The notes under the pieces: model-generated
Told to the model about the DNA's origin: nothing
Databases searched by the model: none
Seen by the model: only the letters and a program-made list of their open reading frames with translations
NCBI RefSeq assembly: GCF_900142955.1
Contig: NZ_FRCP01000006.1
Location: 372,001 to 436,000, forward strand
Direction: 5' to 3'
Origin: Anaerosporobacter mobilis DSM 15930
GTDB taxonomy: Bacteria; Bacillota; Clostridia; Lachnospirales; Lachnospiraceae
Length of the DNA: 64,000 bases
Program-made: the position numbers and the translations under genes
Shown here: positions 8,900-17,541 of the stretch, one piece after another
Numbering within the stretch: the stretch's first letter is position 1
Layout of the letters: each line of letters starts with the position of its first letter

Positions 8900-9877
8900 C
8901 TATGTTGTTTCTCGCTTAATTAACGATACAGGTAATTGAATTCGGGAAGGAACTACACTATCTTCAGTACATTTAATCAGACAGTTTATAGCTTCCTGTG
9001 CCATCTCTTTTATTGGCTGGTGTATGGTTGTAATAGTCGGACTAACCAAAGAGGCAATACTAACATCATCAAATCCCACGATCTTTAATTGATCGGGAAC
9101 CTGAATGTTCATCTTTCTAGCTACTTGAATTACTTGCGCAGCAATTAAGTCACTACTAGCAAAGATTCCATCTACCTCTGGGTTCTCCTTAAGAACACTT
9201 TCTATTAACGAATGATATTCCATATTGAGATAATCATCTGCTTTACTCTCTACCTCTTTATGTAAGATATTGTTATCCTCACATACCTTAATAAATCCCT
9301 TACTACGTGCATCCGCTGGCATCGCTTCATTCTCAATACCTGAGAAATGAACCAAATGCCTACATCCTCTAGCAATAAGGTGCTTAGCAGCTAGGATACC
9401 TCCTTGATAATTATCACATTCCACACTTGTCGTCCCTACATCAACTGGTCTTTCAATACTCACTACAGGAATATTTAAGGAAACAAACTTTCCTATATCG
9501 ACCGACCTTGAGCATAAAATAATTCCAGCAACTCGATGCGATTGAAACATTTCTAAATAGTCTATTTCTTTTTCAAATTTTGCATGTGAATTACAAAGTA
9601 TTATTTTATAATTCTTTTTTACAGCTTCTCTTTCCAAATACCCAATTAATCTCGCGAAATATGGGTGCTCAATGTGAGGAACAATAATCCCAATATTGTT
9701 ACTTTTTTGTTTTGAAAGCGATCTCGCGATCTCATTAGGTTGGTAATTAAGTTCCTTCATTGCTAAATATACTTTATCTCTAGTTTCTTCACTAATATAA
9801 CCGCGATTATTAAGTACCCGAGATACCGTTGTGACAGTAACTCCTGACTTTGCGGCTACGTCTTTTAACGTTGCCAT
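8900..9877 (-). CDS. LacI-family transcriptional regulator of sucrose/fructan genes
   Basis: 325 aa. The N-terminal helix-turn-helix ATLKDVAAKSGVTVTTVSRV and hinge YQPNEIARSL are classic LacI. The periplasmic-binding-protein-like effector domain begins at NIGIIVPHIEHPYF. It starts immediately after the GH32 stop codon (9878-9880) with GGGGAG as ribosome binding site inside GH32, so translation is coupled. It probably senses sucrose, fructose or a phosphate ester and represses the importer promoter at 14790-14826, where a LacI-type palindrome overlaps the -35 box. The effector is inferred only from context. Confidence 0.88.
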   Translation of the reverse strand: MATLKDVAAKSGVTVTTVSRVLNNRGYISEETRDKVYLAMKELNYQPNEIARSLSKQKSNNIGIIVPHIEHPYFARLIGYLEREAVKKNYKIILCNSHAKFEKEIDYLEMFQSHRVAGIILCSRSVDIGKFVSLNIPVVSIERPVDVGTTSVECDNYQGGILAAKHLIARGCRHLVHFSGIENEAMPADARSKGFIKVCEDNNILHKEVESKADDYLNMEYHSLIESVLKENPEVDGIFASSDLIAAQVIQVARKMNIQVPDQLKIVGFDDVSIASLVSPTITTIHQPIKEMAQEAINCLIKCTEDSVVPSRIQLPVSLIKRETT

Positions 9878-11425
9878 CTAACTCCCCATTTCTATCTCAT
9901 ATATGTTTATGTTGTAATGTTTCTCCGACTTGTTGGAATACACTCCTATTTTACCAGTAAATGATTGTCCTGGCAATTCATAAACCGCATATATAGTAGA
10001 ATCTTGGGCTGTTACTTCAATTACATTTTCATCAATAATAATAGATAATAATTCTCCTGTTGAAGCATTGAATAACGAACTAGTTTCCTCTTTGTAGTTA
10101 AGTTGTCTACCTATAAAGTCAACTTTAATTATTTCTTCTCCAATCTCAATTGTGAGTTCATCATTACATTCGCCTTCCCATGTAATTTCTATTTCCATCG
10201 GAACTTGCGATCTGGTAATAACCATTCGATCTGTCAAAGAAGTTGTCCCAATAAGTTGTCTAGCATCTTTATATTCTTTACATAGATTATGTTGTAAACG
10301 TAATTCATCATCTGTTCTTAGTAATGAAAATTCTCTTGGAATTCCCATTGCACCTGTATAAGGTTTGCCTTCAAATCTAGCACGAAGCCATGGAATTGAT
10401 ACGTGGCGGTTATCAAGTCCTGAAATTGTTTGTGCCGCATATGGAAGCTTGTTAGCATAAGATACTAGTTTATCTGAATGATTTGTGAAAGTATATCCAT
10501 CAAAATCGCCAATATAATAATATCCATCTGCACACCAAAACACCCATCTTGTTTCTTCTTCTCCTACGACCTGTAGCTCAAATAAGTCCGGACACTCAAA
10601 AGCATCTGTTAATCGAAGTCGTTGACTAACTGTGAAATCCTTAAGATCTGTACTTCTTAGTACCGCGAACTCATCTTCTTGCAACCACAGAACCATAATA
10701 TAAGCTTGGCTCTTCTCATGCCAGAACACTTTAGGATCACGATTTTCTTTTTCTATTGTAGGAATGTTTACATCTTTCATCTTTGTTATATGTTTCCCAT
10801 TATCTGTACTATAAGCGATTCCTTGAACAAACTCTCTATTTTTTGACCAAGTAGTTGTTCCACCAGCTGCAGAGTAATAATATACTAGTGTATCTTTTGG
10901 TAAATCAAGCAATTTCTTATCGTTACGTAAACCACAACCAGAAAACATCATTCCATATTCATCTGGCCACAATACTGTATCTTCCTGTTTCCAGTGAAGT
11001 AAATCTGTACTTGTAGCGTGTCCCCAACTCATATTCTCCCATTCAACGTGAAAAGGATTATATTGAAAATACATATGGTACACACCATCTTGATAAACAA
11101 GACCATTCGGATCGTTAATCCATCCTGTATTCGCTGTAAAATGTATCTGTGGCCTAGTAATCTGTTTATTTTGATACGGAACGTCCTCTTGGGTTATTCC
11201 ATTGTAAAAGTCTATTCCATCCGTTCCCGAAAGCACGAACGTCTTACCTTTAAAATCATCAATAGGGATAGACGCATAGAAATCTATACTAGAGTCATTT
11301 CCAATCGGAACCTTAAATTCCATAACTTTTTCATCATCAATCTCAAAAGTAATTTCTGTTTGCTCTCCATGCACTTGCACAGGAATCCATAGATAGGATT
11401 TTTCACAATTAATCTTAAATTTCAT
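9878..11425 (-). CDS. Beta-fructofuranosidase / fructan hydrolase (GH32)
   Basis: 515 aa, no signal peptide. The three GH32 motifs are present: nucleophile D105 in WINDPNG, the transition-state stabiliser D230 in RDPKVFW, and acid/base E277 in ECPDLFEL. About 90 residues precede the first motif, forming an extra N-terminal beta-rich segment before the five-bladed propeller; a C-terminal beta-sandwich follows. Activity is release of fructose from sucrose or from short fructo-oligosaccharides (levan or inulin type). Being cytosolic and downstream of an ABC importer, it probably acts on imported oligofructans. Exact linkage preference cannot be read here. Confidence 0.88.
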   Translation of the reverse strand: MKFKINCEKSYLWIPVQVHGEQTEITFEIDDEKVMEFKVPIGNDSSIDFYASIPIDDFKGKTFVLSGTDGIDFYNGITQEDVPYQNKQITRPQIHFTANTGWINDPNGLVYQDGVYHMYFQYNPFHVEWENMSWGHATSTDLLHWKQEDTVLWPDEYGMMFSGCGLRNDKKLLDLPKDTLVYYYSAAGGTTTWSKNREFVQGIAYSTDNGKHITKMKDVNIPTIEKENRDPKVFWHEKSQAYIMVLWLQEDEFAVLRSTDLKDFTVSQRLRLTDAFECPDLFELQVVGEEETRWVFWCADGYYYIGDFDGYTFTNHSDKLVSYANKLPYAAQTISGLDNRHVSIPWLRARFEGKPYTGAMGIPREFSLLRTDDELRLQHNLCKEYKDARQLIGTTSLTDRMVITRSQVPMEIEITWEGECNDELTIEIGEEIIKVDFIGRQLNYKEETSSLFNASTGELLSIIIDENVIEVTAQDSTIYAVYELPGQSFTGKIGVYSNKSEKHYNINIYEIEMGS

Positions 11426-11455
11426 ATTTATTCTCCCAGCTATTTAATCTCTCTA

Positions 11456-12316
11456 TTATGATTTAACTGCACCTGAAACAACACCGCTAATAATATATTT
11501 TTGAAGAAATACGTAAAGGACAAGGACTGGTGCCACAGTTAATACAAGTGCGGCCATAATGGTACCCAAATCTGCGGAATACGTACCATAGAATTTGTAC
11601 GTTGACAATGGCAATGTTAACAGTTTTTCTTTTGTTAATACAAGCGATGGCAATAAGAAGTCATTCCAGAACGCTAATACATTAAGAATAACCAATGTTG
11701 CAGTTGTAGGTTTTAATAATGGGAATATTATCTTGAAGAACGTTTTTGTTCTTGTACAACCATCAATGTATGCTGCTTCTTCTAATGCAATCGGTATATT
11801 ACTCTTGATAAATCCATGGAATATGAATACTGACATACTGATGGAGAATCCAACATGCATGAATATTAATGTAACACGGCTATTTAACATACCTAATTTT
11901 GCACCATAGATAGAAACTAATGGAATCATGATTGCTTGGAACGGAATAATCATAGAAGCCACCATTAATGCAAAAAATACTTTAGCTATTTTATTGTTAA
12001 TTCTAACGAAATAATATGCTGTCATTGCTGCTAGGGTAATTACAATAACTGTAGATGATATAGTAACGAACATCGAGTTAGTGAACGCTTTTGTAAAGTC
12101 CATCTTTTCGTATGCTTTTATAAAGTTATCAAAGTTCAACCCAACATCACTTATTAGTTTTAAAGGTGTTTTAATAATTTCTTTTTTCGTTTTGAATGAG
12201 TTAATTAGTATAAAGATAAATGGAAACATGTATAGTAGAAATACCAAAGTAAGTCCTACATACGTACCAATATTCTTTATCTTTGCTTTGGTTCCGCCAA
12301 TGTTATTTGCTGCCAT
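11456..12316 (-). CDS. Sugar ABC transporter permease, MalG type
   Basis: 286 aa, about six membrane segments, with the EAA-type loop EEAAYIDGCTRTKTFFKIIFPLLKP that contacts the ATPase. It is a CUT1-family inner-membrane subunit. Its ATG overlaps the upstream permease stop by 1 nt (TAATG). No ATPase gene is in the cluster, so a shared MsmK-type ATPase encoded elsewhere is likely. Confidence 0.9.
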   Translation of the reverse strand: MAANNIGGTKAKIKNIGTYVGLTLVFLLYMFPFIFILINSFKTKKEIIKTPLKLISDVGLNFDNFIKAYEKMDFTKAFTNSMFVTISSTVIVITLAAMTAYYFVRINNKIAKVFFALMVASMIIPFQAIMIPLVSIYGAKLGMLNSRVTLIFMHVGFSISMSVFIFHGFIKSNIPIALEEAAYIDGCTRTKTFFKIIFPLLKPTTATLVILNVLAFWNDFLLPSLVLTKEKLLTLPLSTYKFYGTYSADLGTIMAALVLTVAPVLVLYVFLQKYIISGVVSGAVKS

Positions 12317-13197
12317 TATGCCTCCACCTCTTTTCTCTTACCCAAATAAATCTGAATACCACTAATAATTGCAACCATCAGGAATAATATTAACGCTTCT
12401 GCCTGACCTACCCCGTACTGTCTAGATGTAAACGCTTTATTGTATACATGCATAGCAGCCATTACTGTCGTACCGTATGGTTCTCCTCCCGTCAATGATA
12501 AGTTCAAATCGTAAACCATGAAACTTCTTGATAACGTAAGGAAAATACAAATTACAAATGATGGCATCATTAAAGGTACTGTAATTCTCTTTAATTTTTG
12601 GAAACCTGTAGCTCCATCGATACTTGCTGCTTCAAGTACATCTGCTGAAATTCCAGTAAAACCTGCAATATAGATTAACATCATGTAACCAGAAGTTTGC
12701 CATACTGTAACAATAACCAATGCCCAAAATGCCTTTGTTGGATCTGCAAGGAAAGATTTTGATAGAAAGCCAATGCCTGTAGTACTACCAATATTAACAA
12801 GTACTCTTGAGAACACAAATTGCCATATAAAACCTAATACAACACCACCGATTAAGTTTGGAGTGAAGAATCCTGTACGAAAAAATCCAACTCCCTTAAG
12901 CTTACTCGTTAGCACATATGCTAGGAAGAATGCTACAACATTAACTAAAACAACACTGCACACTACATATTTTAATGTAAGAAGTAATGATTTCCAGAAT
13001 TCTGCATCTTTAAATACATTAACATAGTTATTAAATCCTATAAGATTTGTCGCACTTGAGATTCCATTCCAATCTGTGAATGTCAAATATAGTCCATATA
13101 GAAACGGAATAATTACCACTGCCACAAAAACAAATAATCCAGGCAATGCAAATATCCCAAATACCTTGAGCCCTTCTTTCTTATCTTTAATTCTCAT
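12316..13197 (-). CDS. Sugar ABC transporter permease, MalF type
   Basis: 293 aa with about six membrane helices and the loop EAASIDGATGFQKLKRITVPLMMP. Partner of the MalG-type permease. The open frame continues 15 codons upstream to a GTG at 13240-13242, but that start lacks a ribosome binding site, whereas the ATG at 13195-13197 has AAGGA at good spacing. CUT1 family; substrate probably sucrose or fructo-oligosaccharides from the linked GH32 gene. Confidence 0.88.
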   Translation of the reverse strand: MRIKDKKEGLKVFGIFALPGLFVFVAVVIIPFLYGLYLTFTDWNGISSATNLIGFNNYVNVFKDAEFWKSLLLTLKYVVCSVVLVNVVAFFLAYVLTSKLKGVGFFRTGFFTPNLIGGVVLGFIWQFVFSRVLVNIGSTTGIGFLSKSFLADPTKAFWALVIVTVWQTSGYMMLIYIAGFTGISADVLEAASIDGATGFQKLKRITVPLMMPSFVICIFLTLSRSFMVYDLNLSLTGGEPYGTTVMAAMHVYNKAFTSRQYGVGQAEALILFLMVAIISGIQIYLGKRKEVEA

Positions 13198-13342
13198 TGC
13201 TTTCTTCCTTCTTTCTTCTTTCTTCTTAATTATCAGATCCACTTTAAAAGAAACTTAATCCTAAAACAGAAAATGGGAGTGCTCAAAATCATTAAGCCCC
13301 CTCCCCATCTTCTTCCTAATTTATTAGTTAAATCCTACTTTG

Positions 13343-14644
13343 TTAGTTTTGAGAAGTCCAGTAGTCTTCGATTGATTTTGCTAACTCGTCTTTAGTACTT
13401 CCTCCAGCAAGGTACTTTTGCATTGCTGCTCCAAGAACTGACCAGTGATCACCAGGAACGATTGCTGCTGCAGTGTATACTTTATCTTCATTCATTGCTG
13501 CTTTGATTGCTTTTCCAAGTGGATCAGCTGGTTCATAAGCGTTGTTTGAAGCCACAGGGATAAGACTACAATCTTCTACTAAAGCTTTTTGACCTTCATC
13601 ATCGTATACTAAGTAGTTTAAGAAATCTTTTGCTGCTTGAATTTGTTCATCCGTAGCTTTTTCTTTATCAATCATAACTTGTTTTGAAGCGCAAGCTTGA
13701 ATTTTATTGTTTGCAAAATCGGATGTGTCATTACCGAATACATAAGGAATAAATCCATATTCATTATCTTCTCCGCCAGCTTCTACAATGTTTGGCCACG
13801 CCCAAGAACCATTAAACCAGAATGCTGCTTCTCCTTCAGCTAAGAATATTGGATCTTGTTCATAAGTTGCTGCTAAAGGTTCTGGATTGTTGATATTGTA
13901 TTCTTTTAATAAATCAAAGGTTTGAACAAATTGATCAAAGCGATCGTAATCTGCAAGTTTTAACTCTCCAGATTTTAATTGATCAATTACCTCTTCCCAA
14001 CCTAAGTTACCATCTTTTACTTCGTATACATATTGTAATTGGTGAGCACCTAAAGACCAGTCTTCTTTCGAAACTACGATTGGATATTCCATACCAGCTG
14101 CTCTTAACTCTTCAAAGGTAGTTTTTAGAGAATCGTAAGAATTAATTGATGATGGGTCGAATTCTCTACCTAGTGTTTCTTCAATTGCTGTCTTATTGTA
14201 GATAATACCTCTACCTTCAATACACAATGGGAAACTATATATTTTACCATTTACATCCGCTGTAAGACCGTTCATTTCTTTAACCCAGTCTTCGTTTGAC
14301 AAGTCAACTGCTTTTTCTTCTGCCAATTGTTTAACATCAGTAGTATCAAGAATTGCTAATGTCGGTGGATTTCCCGCACTGTACATACTTGATATCCTTT
14401 GGAATGGTGATTCACCAGAACCGCAAGCCATAACTTCGATACTAACACCAGTTTTGGCTTCATATCTTTCTGCCATTGCTTCAAGACCTTCTTGAATTTC
14501 ACCTTTAGAATTTAGTAATGTGATTGCTACTTCACTTTTAGCTGTGGTACCTTCTCCTGAATCTTTTTTTCCACAAGCAACTAGTGATGTCATTACCATT
14601 GAACCAATTAGTAATGCTGAGATAACTTTTTTCATCTTTCTCAT
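13343..14644 (-). CDS. Sugar ABC transporter substrate-binding lipoprotein
   Basis: 433 aa. N-terminus KVISALLIGSMVMTSLVACGKK gives a lipoprotein signal with lipobox LVAC. The rest is an extracellular MalE-like (family 1) binding protein, including FNGSWAWPN. The ATG at 14642-14644 has GGAGG upstream; an upstream in-frame TTG is not supported. First gene of the importer-GH32-lacI operon, behind a strong promoter. Confidence 0.9.
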   Translation of the reverse strand: MRKMKKVISALLIGSMVMTSLVACGKKDSGEGTTAKSEVAITLLNSKGEIQEGLEAMAERYEAKTGVSIEVMACGSGESPFQRISSMYSAGNPPTLAILDTTDVKQLAEEKAVDLSNEDWVKEMNGLTADVNGKIYSFPLCIEGRGIIYNKTAIEETLGREFDPSSINSYDSLKTTFEELRAAGMEYPIVVSKEDWSLGAHQLQYVYEVKDGNLGWEEVIDQLKSGELKLADYDRFDQFVQTFDLLKEYNINNPEPLAATYEQDPIFLAEGEAAFWFNGSWAWPNIVEAGGEDNEYGFIPYVFGNDTSDFANNKIQACASKQVMIDKEKATDEQIQAAKDFLNYLVYDDEGQKALVEDCSLIPVASNNAYEPADPLGKAIKAAMNEDKVYTAAAIVPGDHWSVLGAAMQKYLAGGSTKDELAKSIEDYWTSQN

Positions 14645-14789
14645 AAATTTACCCTCCAAATGAATTCCTTATTCAATCAACATGCTAACGACTAATAGAC
14701 TCTTTATGTATTTATCTCTATCTGCCATGTCGGATGTTAGTCTTTGTGCAAGTTGACTGTTTTATGCTTTTGTTCTTTGCTATGTATGT

Positions 14790-14826
14790 ATAATATCATA
14801 TGTTGTATGTTATGTCAATCGGTTGA
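14790..14826 (-). promoter_or_regulatory. Sigma-A promoter with overlapping LacI-type operator
   Basis: On the minus strand TTGACA (14813-14818), 17-bp spacer, TATTAT (14790-14795). The near-palindrome TCAACCGATTGA (14815-14826) overlaps the -35 box and has the central CG of LacI-family operators. The start point would be near 14783, leaving a leader of about 138 nt. Confidence 0.75.
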
Positions 14827-15044
14827 TATACATTTTTTATAATTTTTAAATTGATATAAGCTTTATATTATTTATATTTTATAAATTCCCTTTACAAAAG
14901 CTCTGATTCCATGCGCTTTTATTCATTTTTTATATATATTCTCTGCTTGCTTTTATATGATATATACAGTTCTAATTAGTCTGTTTATTATTTTTATGAC
15001 AACCGATTATCACATTATATTGTATAATATTAATAAAATCCAAC
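14827..15044. other. AT-rich intergenic region with a second operator-like site
   Basis: No gene. ACAACCGATTATCA at 14999-15012 resembles the operator at 14815-14826, and a shorter relative lies on the minus strand at 15157-15165. The 14-mer also occurs at 29126-29139. Otherwise very AT-rich and featureless. Confidence 0.4.
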
Positions 15045-15110
15045 TAAAAAAGAGCACTATCCCGTTAAAACTAGCTATTTAATTAGCTATTTTCAACGAG
15101 GTAGTACTCT
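15045..15110 (-). terminator. Terminator of the ECF sigma operon
   Basis: On the minus strand an imperfect 16-bp stem (AGAGTACTACCTCGTT with its partner) encloses an inner TAGCTA hairpin and is followed by TTTTTT. Lies about 100 nt after the last gene of the operon. Confidence 0.75.
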
Positions 15111-15210
15111 AATAATACTTATATATTAATTTTCAACTTTATTATATTAAAATCTTATCGGTTGTTCATTAGTCTTATAGCCTTCCCTTTTCCTTCATAT
15201 CCATTCATCT

Positions 15211-15543
15211 TTAGCTAAAAGTTATATTTCTCCAATACTCATAATCCCTCATAAAACAATCCACTCCTGCCATAAATACAGCAAATAACGTCAATAGAAT
15301 TAGTAATAAAATTGCTGCCTTATCATATACAAATCTTGTATCTTCTCTGCGAGATCCTATAATTACTTCAATACCTAATGAAATAAAAGATAGCGGCCAT
15401 AACCGAAAAATAAAATCATAGCTGATTGCAGGCGCAACTATATGCACAAGAAATAACACACCATATACAATAAGCGTTAGACCGAACGTATAACTACCGA
15501 TTCTATGCTTTCTTAGCTCCTTTATTTCTCCCATCTCATTCAT
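15211..15543 (-). CDS. Small membrane protein of ECF sigma operon
   Basis: 110 aa with about three to four membrane segments; the pattern RIGSYTFGLTLIVYGVLFL followed by PLSFISLGIEVIIG resembles the membrane part of LiaF/LiaI-type (DUF5668-like) proteins. Function unknown. The ATG at 15541-15543 follows the previous stop by 1 nt with AAGGA upstream; the longer frame is not needed. The junction is built exactly like the sigma/anti-sigma junction in this operon, so the four genes are co-translated. Confidence 0.75.
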   Translation of the reverse strand: MNEMGEIKELRKHRIGSYTFGLTLIVYGVLFLVHIVAPAISYDFIFRLWPLSFISLGIEVIIGSRREDTRFVYDKAAILLLILLTLFAVFMAGVDCFMRDYEYWRNITFS

Positions 15544-15544
15544 C

Positions 15545-16228
15545 CTATTTTCCTTCTTTCTTATCCTCAATTGCATTCACATGAACGGTTGAACTATATG
15601 GATCATTTTCAACATTACTATTCATATCTTGATTCATAGTGTTGTAATTCATATTATTATTCATATTATCACTCATAGAATTGTTGTCGGCCTTAGAATC
15701 ACTATAACTGGCTTGCTCATCCAGTTCCACTTTCTTTCCACGAATCATTGCCACCCCTAGATAAACAATAGCAACACCAACAACAAGTTGTGGAAAACGA
15801 TACATCATATGGTTTAATGCATTATATATCTCATAAGGAATGATTCCATAAAGCATGGACATACATGTTTTCCATGTCAATACAACACCTATAAATATCA
15901 GTACTACTGCAAAGGTTTTTCGATACGTACGGATCAAGTCGCTACCTTGTTTTGCATCTGCAACTGTAAAGAGATACGTATCTTCAACTTCGTAGAATTC
16001 TTGTTCAGGCATACTAGCTAAGTTATGTGCATGGAAAAAACTATAAAACCATGATATGGCCGTAAAAACCATCACCGGGCCTAACTCCAATATAACGCTT
16101 AACGCAAATAGACCAAAAAACACCGTCATTAAACTTAGTCCCATCTTCATAAATCCCATATACATCTCTGCCGCTCCTGGAATAAATGAGAACCAAAAGG
16201 TCCAAAACTTACTTTTTTTACGAATCAT
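15545..16228 (-). CDS. Multi-pass membrane protein with Asn/Met-rich tail
   Basis: 227 aa. Begins MIRKKSKFWTFWFSFIPGAA; about four to five hydrophobic segments. The C-terminal ~45 residues are rich in Asn, Met, Ser and Asp and look disordered. I do not recognise the family with confidence. Start overlaps the stop of the anti-sigma-like gene (TAATG). Being in an ECF sigma operon it may form part of an envelope-stress module. Confidence 0.75.
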   Translation of the reverse strand: MIRKKSKFWTFWFSFIPGAAEMYMGFMKMGLSLMTVFFGLFALSVILELGPVMVFTAISWFYSFFHAHNLASMPEQEFYEVEDTYLFTVADAKQGSDLIRTYRKTFAVVLIFIGVVLTWKTCMSMLYGIIPYEIYNALNHMMYRFPQLVVGVAIVYLGVAMIRGKKVELDEQASYSDSKADNNSMSDNMNNNMNYNTMNQDMNSNVENDPYSSTVHVNAIEDKKEGK

Positions 16229-16713
16229 TATTTATCCTCCTTACCGAATAATTTATTTGTTTTCTCTAATATTTTGCTACATATTTCGTTCGTAGTTTCA
16301 TATATGCTTTTATTTCCCTTATAATATTCAGAATTTTCCTTATCCCAAGTTTCTTCATATCTTTCCTTATCATCTATTTGATTTTGATAGTCCAACCACT
16401 CTTCATACCTAGTTTCTTCATCCGGGAAACTACCATAATCTTTAACCGGAATTAACACCAAGAGAACAATCGCTGCCGCTGCCGCTGCTCCAACCTTCAT
16501 TGCATACGTAATTAGCTGTACTTTGCTGGAGCGATGGGAACTACTGGCATTGATACGCTCTTCACTCATAATTTTATCTAGGATAGATTCCTTTAGATAC
16601 TGTGGCGCATGAACCATCTCTTCTTGCTCAATGCTGTCAATCAGACTCTGTAACTCTTTTTCCGATAGATAATCTTGTTTATCTTTTTGCATTCTAACAA
16701 TATTGTTTTTCAT
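16228..16713 (-). CDS. Putative membrane anti-sigma factor
   Basis: 161 aa with one membrane segment (about residues 75-95), an N-terminal cytoplasmic domain and a charged, Tyr/Glu-rich extracytoplasmic tail. No zinc-finger HxxxCxxC motif. By position right after the ECF sigma gene it is the likely anti-sigma factor. The ATG at 16711-16713 is 1 nt past the sigma stop and uses AAAGGAG inside the sigma gene; an in-frame ATG at 16734 is less well placed. Confidence 0.7.
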   Translation of the reverse strand: MKNNIVRMQKDKQDYLSEKELQSLIDSIEQEEMVHAPQYLKESILDKIMSEERINASSSHRSSKVQLITYAMKVGAAAAAAIVLLVLIPVKDYGSFPDEETRYEEWLDYQNQIDDKERYEETWDKENSEYYKGNKSIYETTNEICSKILEKTNKLFGKEDK

Positions 16714-16714
16714 C

Positions 16715-17230
16715 CTATAATCGCTCCTTTCCATACAATTTCCTTAACATCGCCCTTGCACGATAGATTTGTGTCTGGATCGTCTTAAGATTCTTCTGTT
16801 TCATTGTAGCAATCTCTTCTGGTTTTCTCTCTTGACAAAAATACAAAATTGCAATTTCGTCATATGGCGGTTTTAATTGTTGGCATTTATTCCTTAATTC
16901 CTTGATTACTTCCTTCTCCATAATCAACTCTTCTGGTAAACTGCTATTAGATTCTATATGTTCAAGCTCCACATCATCTTCTGGGGTGACTCTTCTTGCT
17001 GCCTGCCTTTGATAATCAATACATTTATTCGTTGCGATTCTACATAGCCATGCTTTCACATTCTCTCCGTCGAAAGAATTTGCGTTTCGGTAAGCGGATA
17101 AAAACGTTTCTTGTGTTAAGTCTTCCGCAATAAAATAATCCCTTGTCATCTTACAGCAGATCGAGAAGACCAAGTTCTGATACGTCTCAATCCAATCTGC
17201 AATATACTCCTGCGCACGAATTTTATCCAC
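16715..17230 (-). CDS. ECF-type RNA polymerase sigma factor
   Basis: 171 aa. Region 2 shows MTRDYFIAEDLTQETFLSAY and VKAWLCRIATNKCIDYQR; region 4 is LKPPYDEIAILYFCQERKPEEIA. The start is uncertain: the GTG at 17228-17230 sits directly against AGGGGGG, which is too close for a standard ribosome binding site, and no ATG is nearby; an ATT nine bases downstream has better spacing. A promoter of ECF type (GTAAC-N16-CGTTA) lies upstream, suggesting autoregulation. Confidence 0.88.
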   Translation of the reverse strand: MDKIRAQEYIADWIETYQNLVFSICCKMTRDYFIAEDLTQETFLSAYRNANSFDGENVKAWLCRIATNKCIDYQRQAARRVTPEDDVELEHIESNSSLPEELIMEKEVIKELRNKCQQLKPPYDEIAILYFCQERKPEEIATMKQKNLKTIQTQIYRARAMLRKLYGKERL

Positions 17231-17249
17231 CCCCCTTGTTTGTTTTATG

Positions 17250-17350
17250 AACCGGTTTTCAGGGCGACGGCGCCGTCGACCTATCCTCGCGAGAAAACAA
17301 GTAACTTCTTAGTAACGCTCTAGTTATCTTACTGTTACCTTTTTTGTTAC
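17250..17350 (-). promoter_or_regulatory. Candidate autoregulated ECF promoter with GTAAC array
   Basis: Five GTAAC/GTTAY elements lie at 17301, 17312, 17323, 17334 and 17346, 11-12 bp apart. On the minus strand GTAAC (17334-17338), N16, CGTTA (17313-17317) fits the ECF promoter pattern (for example TGTAAC-N17-CGWC for B. subtilis SigX). Between this and the gene lie three palindromes: CTCGCGAG (17286-17293), CGACGGCGCCGTCG (17265-17278) and AACCGGTT (17250-17257). The rest of the spacer to 17541 is AT-rich with no gene. Confidence 0.55.
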
Positions 17351-17541
17351 TCTCCATTAGTTATAACGAATGAGTTTGCAATATGTCTTCAATTTTTTCA
17401 AATTTATTTTATAATTTATTTGTATTATTTCTTATAACAAAAGCATGGTCAATGACTTTTTCATAAACCATGCTTCTCCCACTAATCACCCAATTATGAA
17501 TAATGTAATAACTGGGTAATGTCTCATTAATAACTGTTTTA

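Noticed and set aside
17301..17350. CRISPR-like repeat array
   Set aside because: Units are 5 bp with 6-7-bp spacing, so this is a regulatory array, not repeats and spacers.
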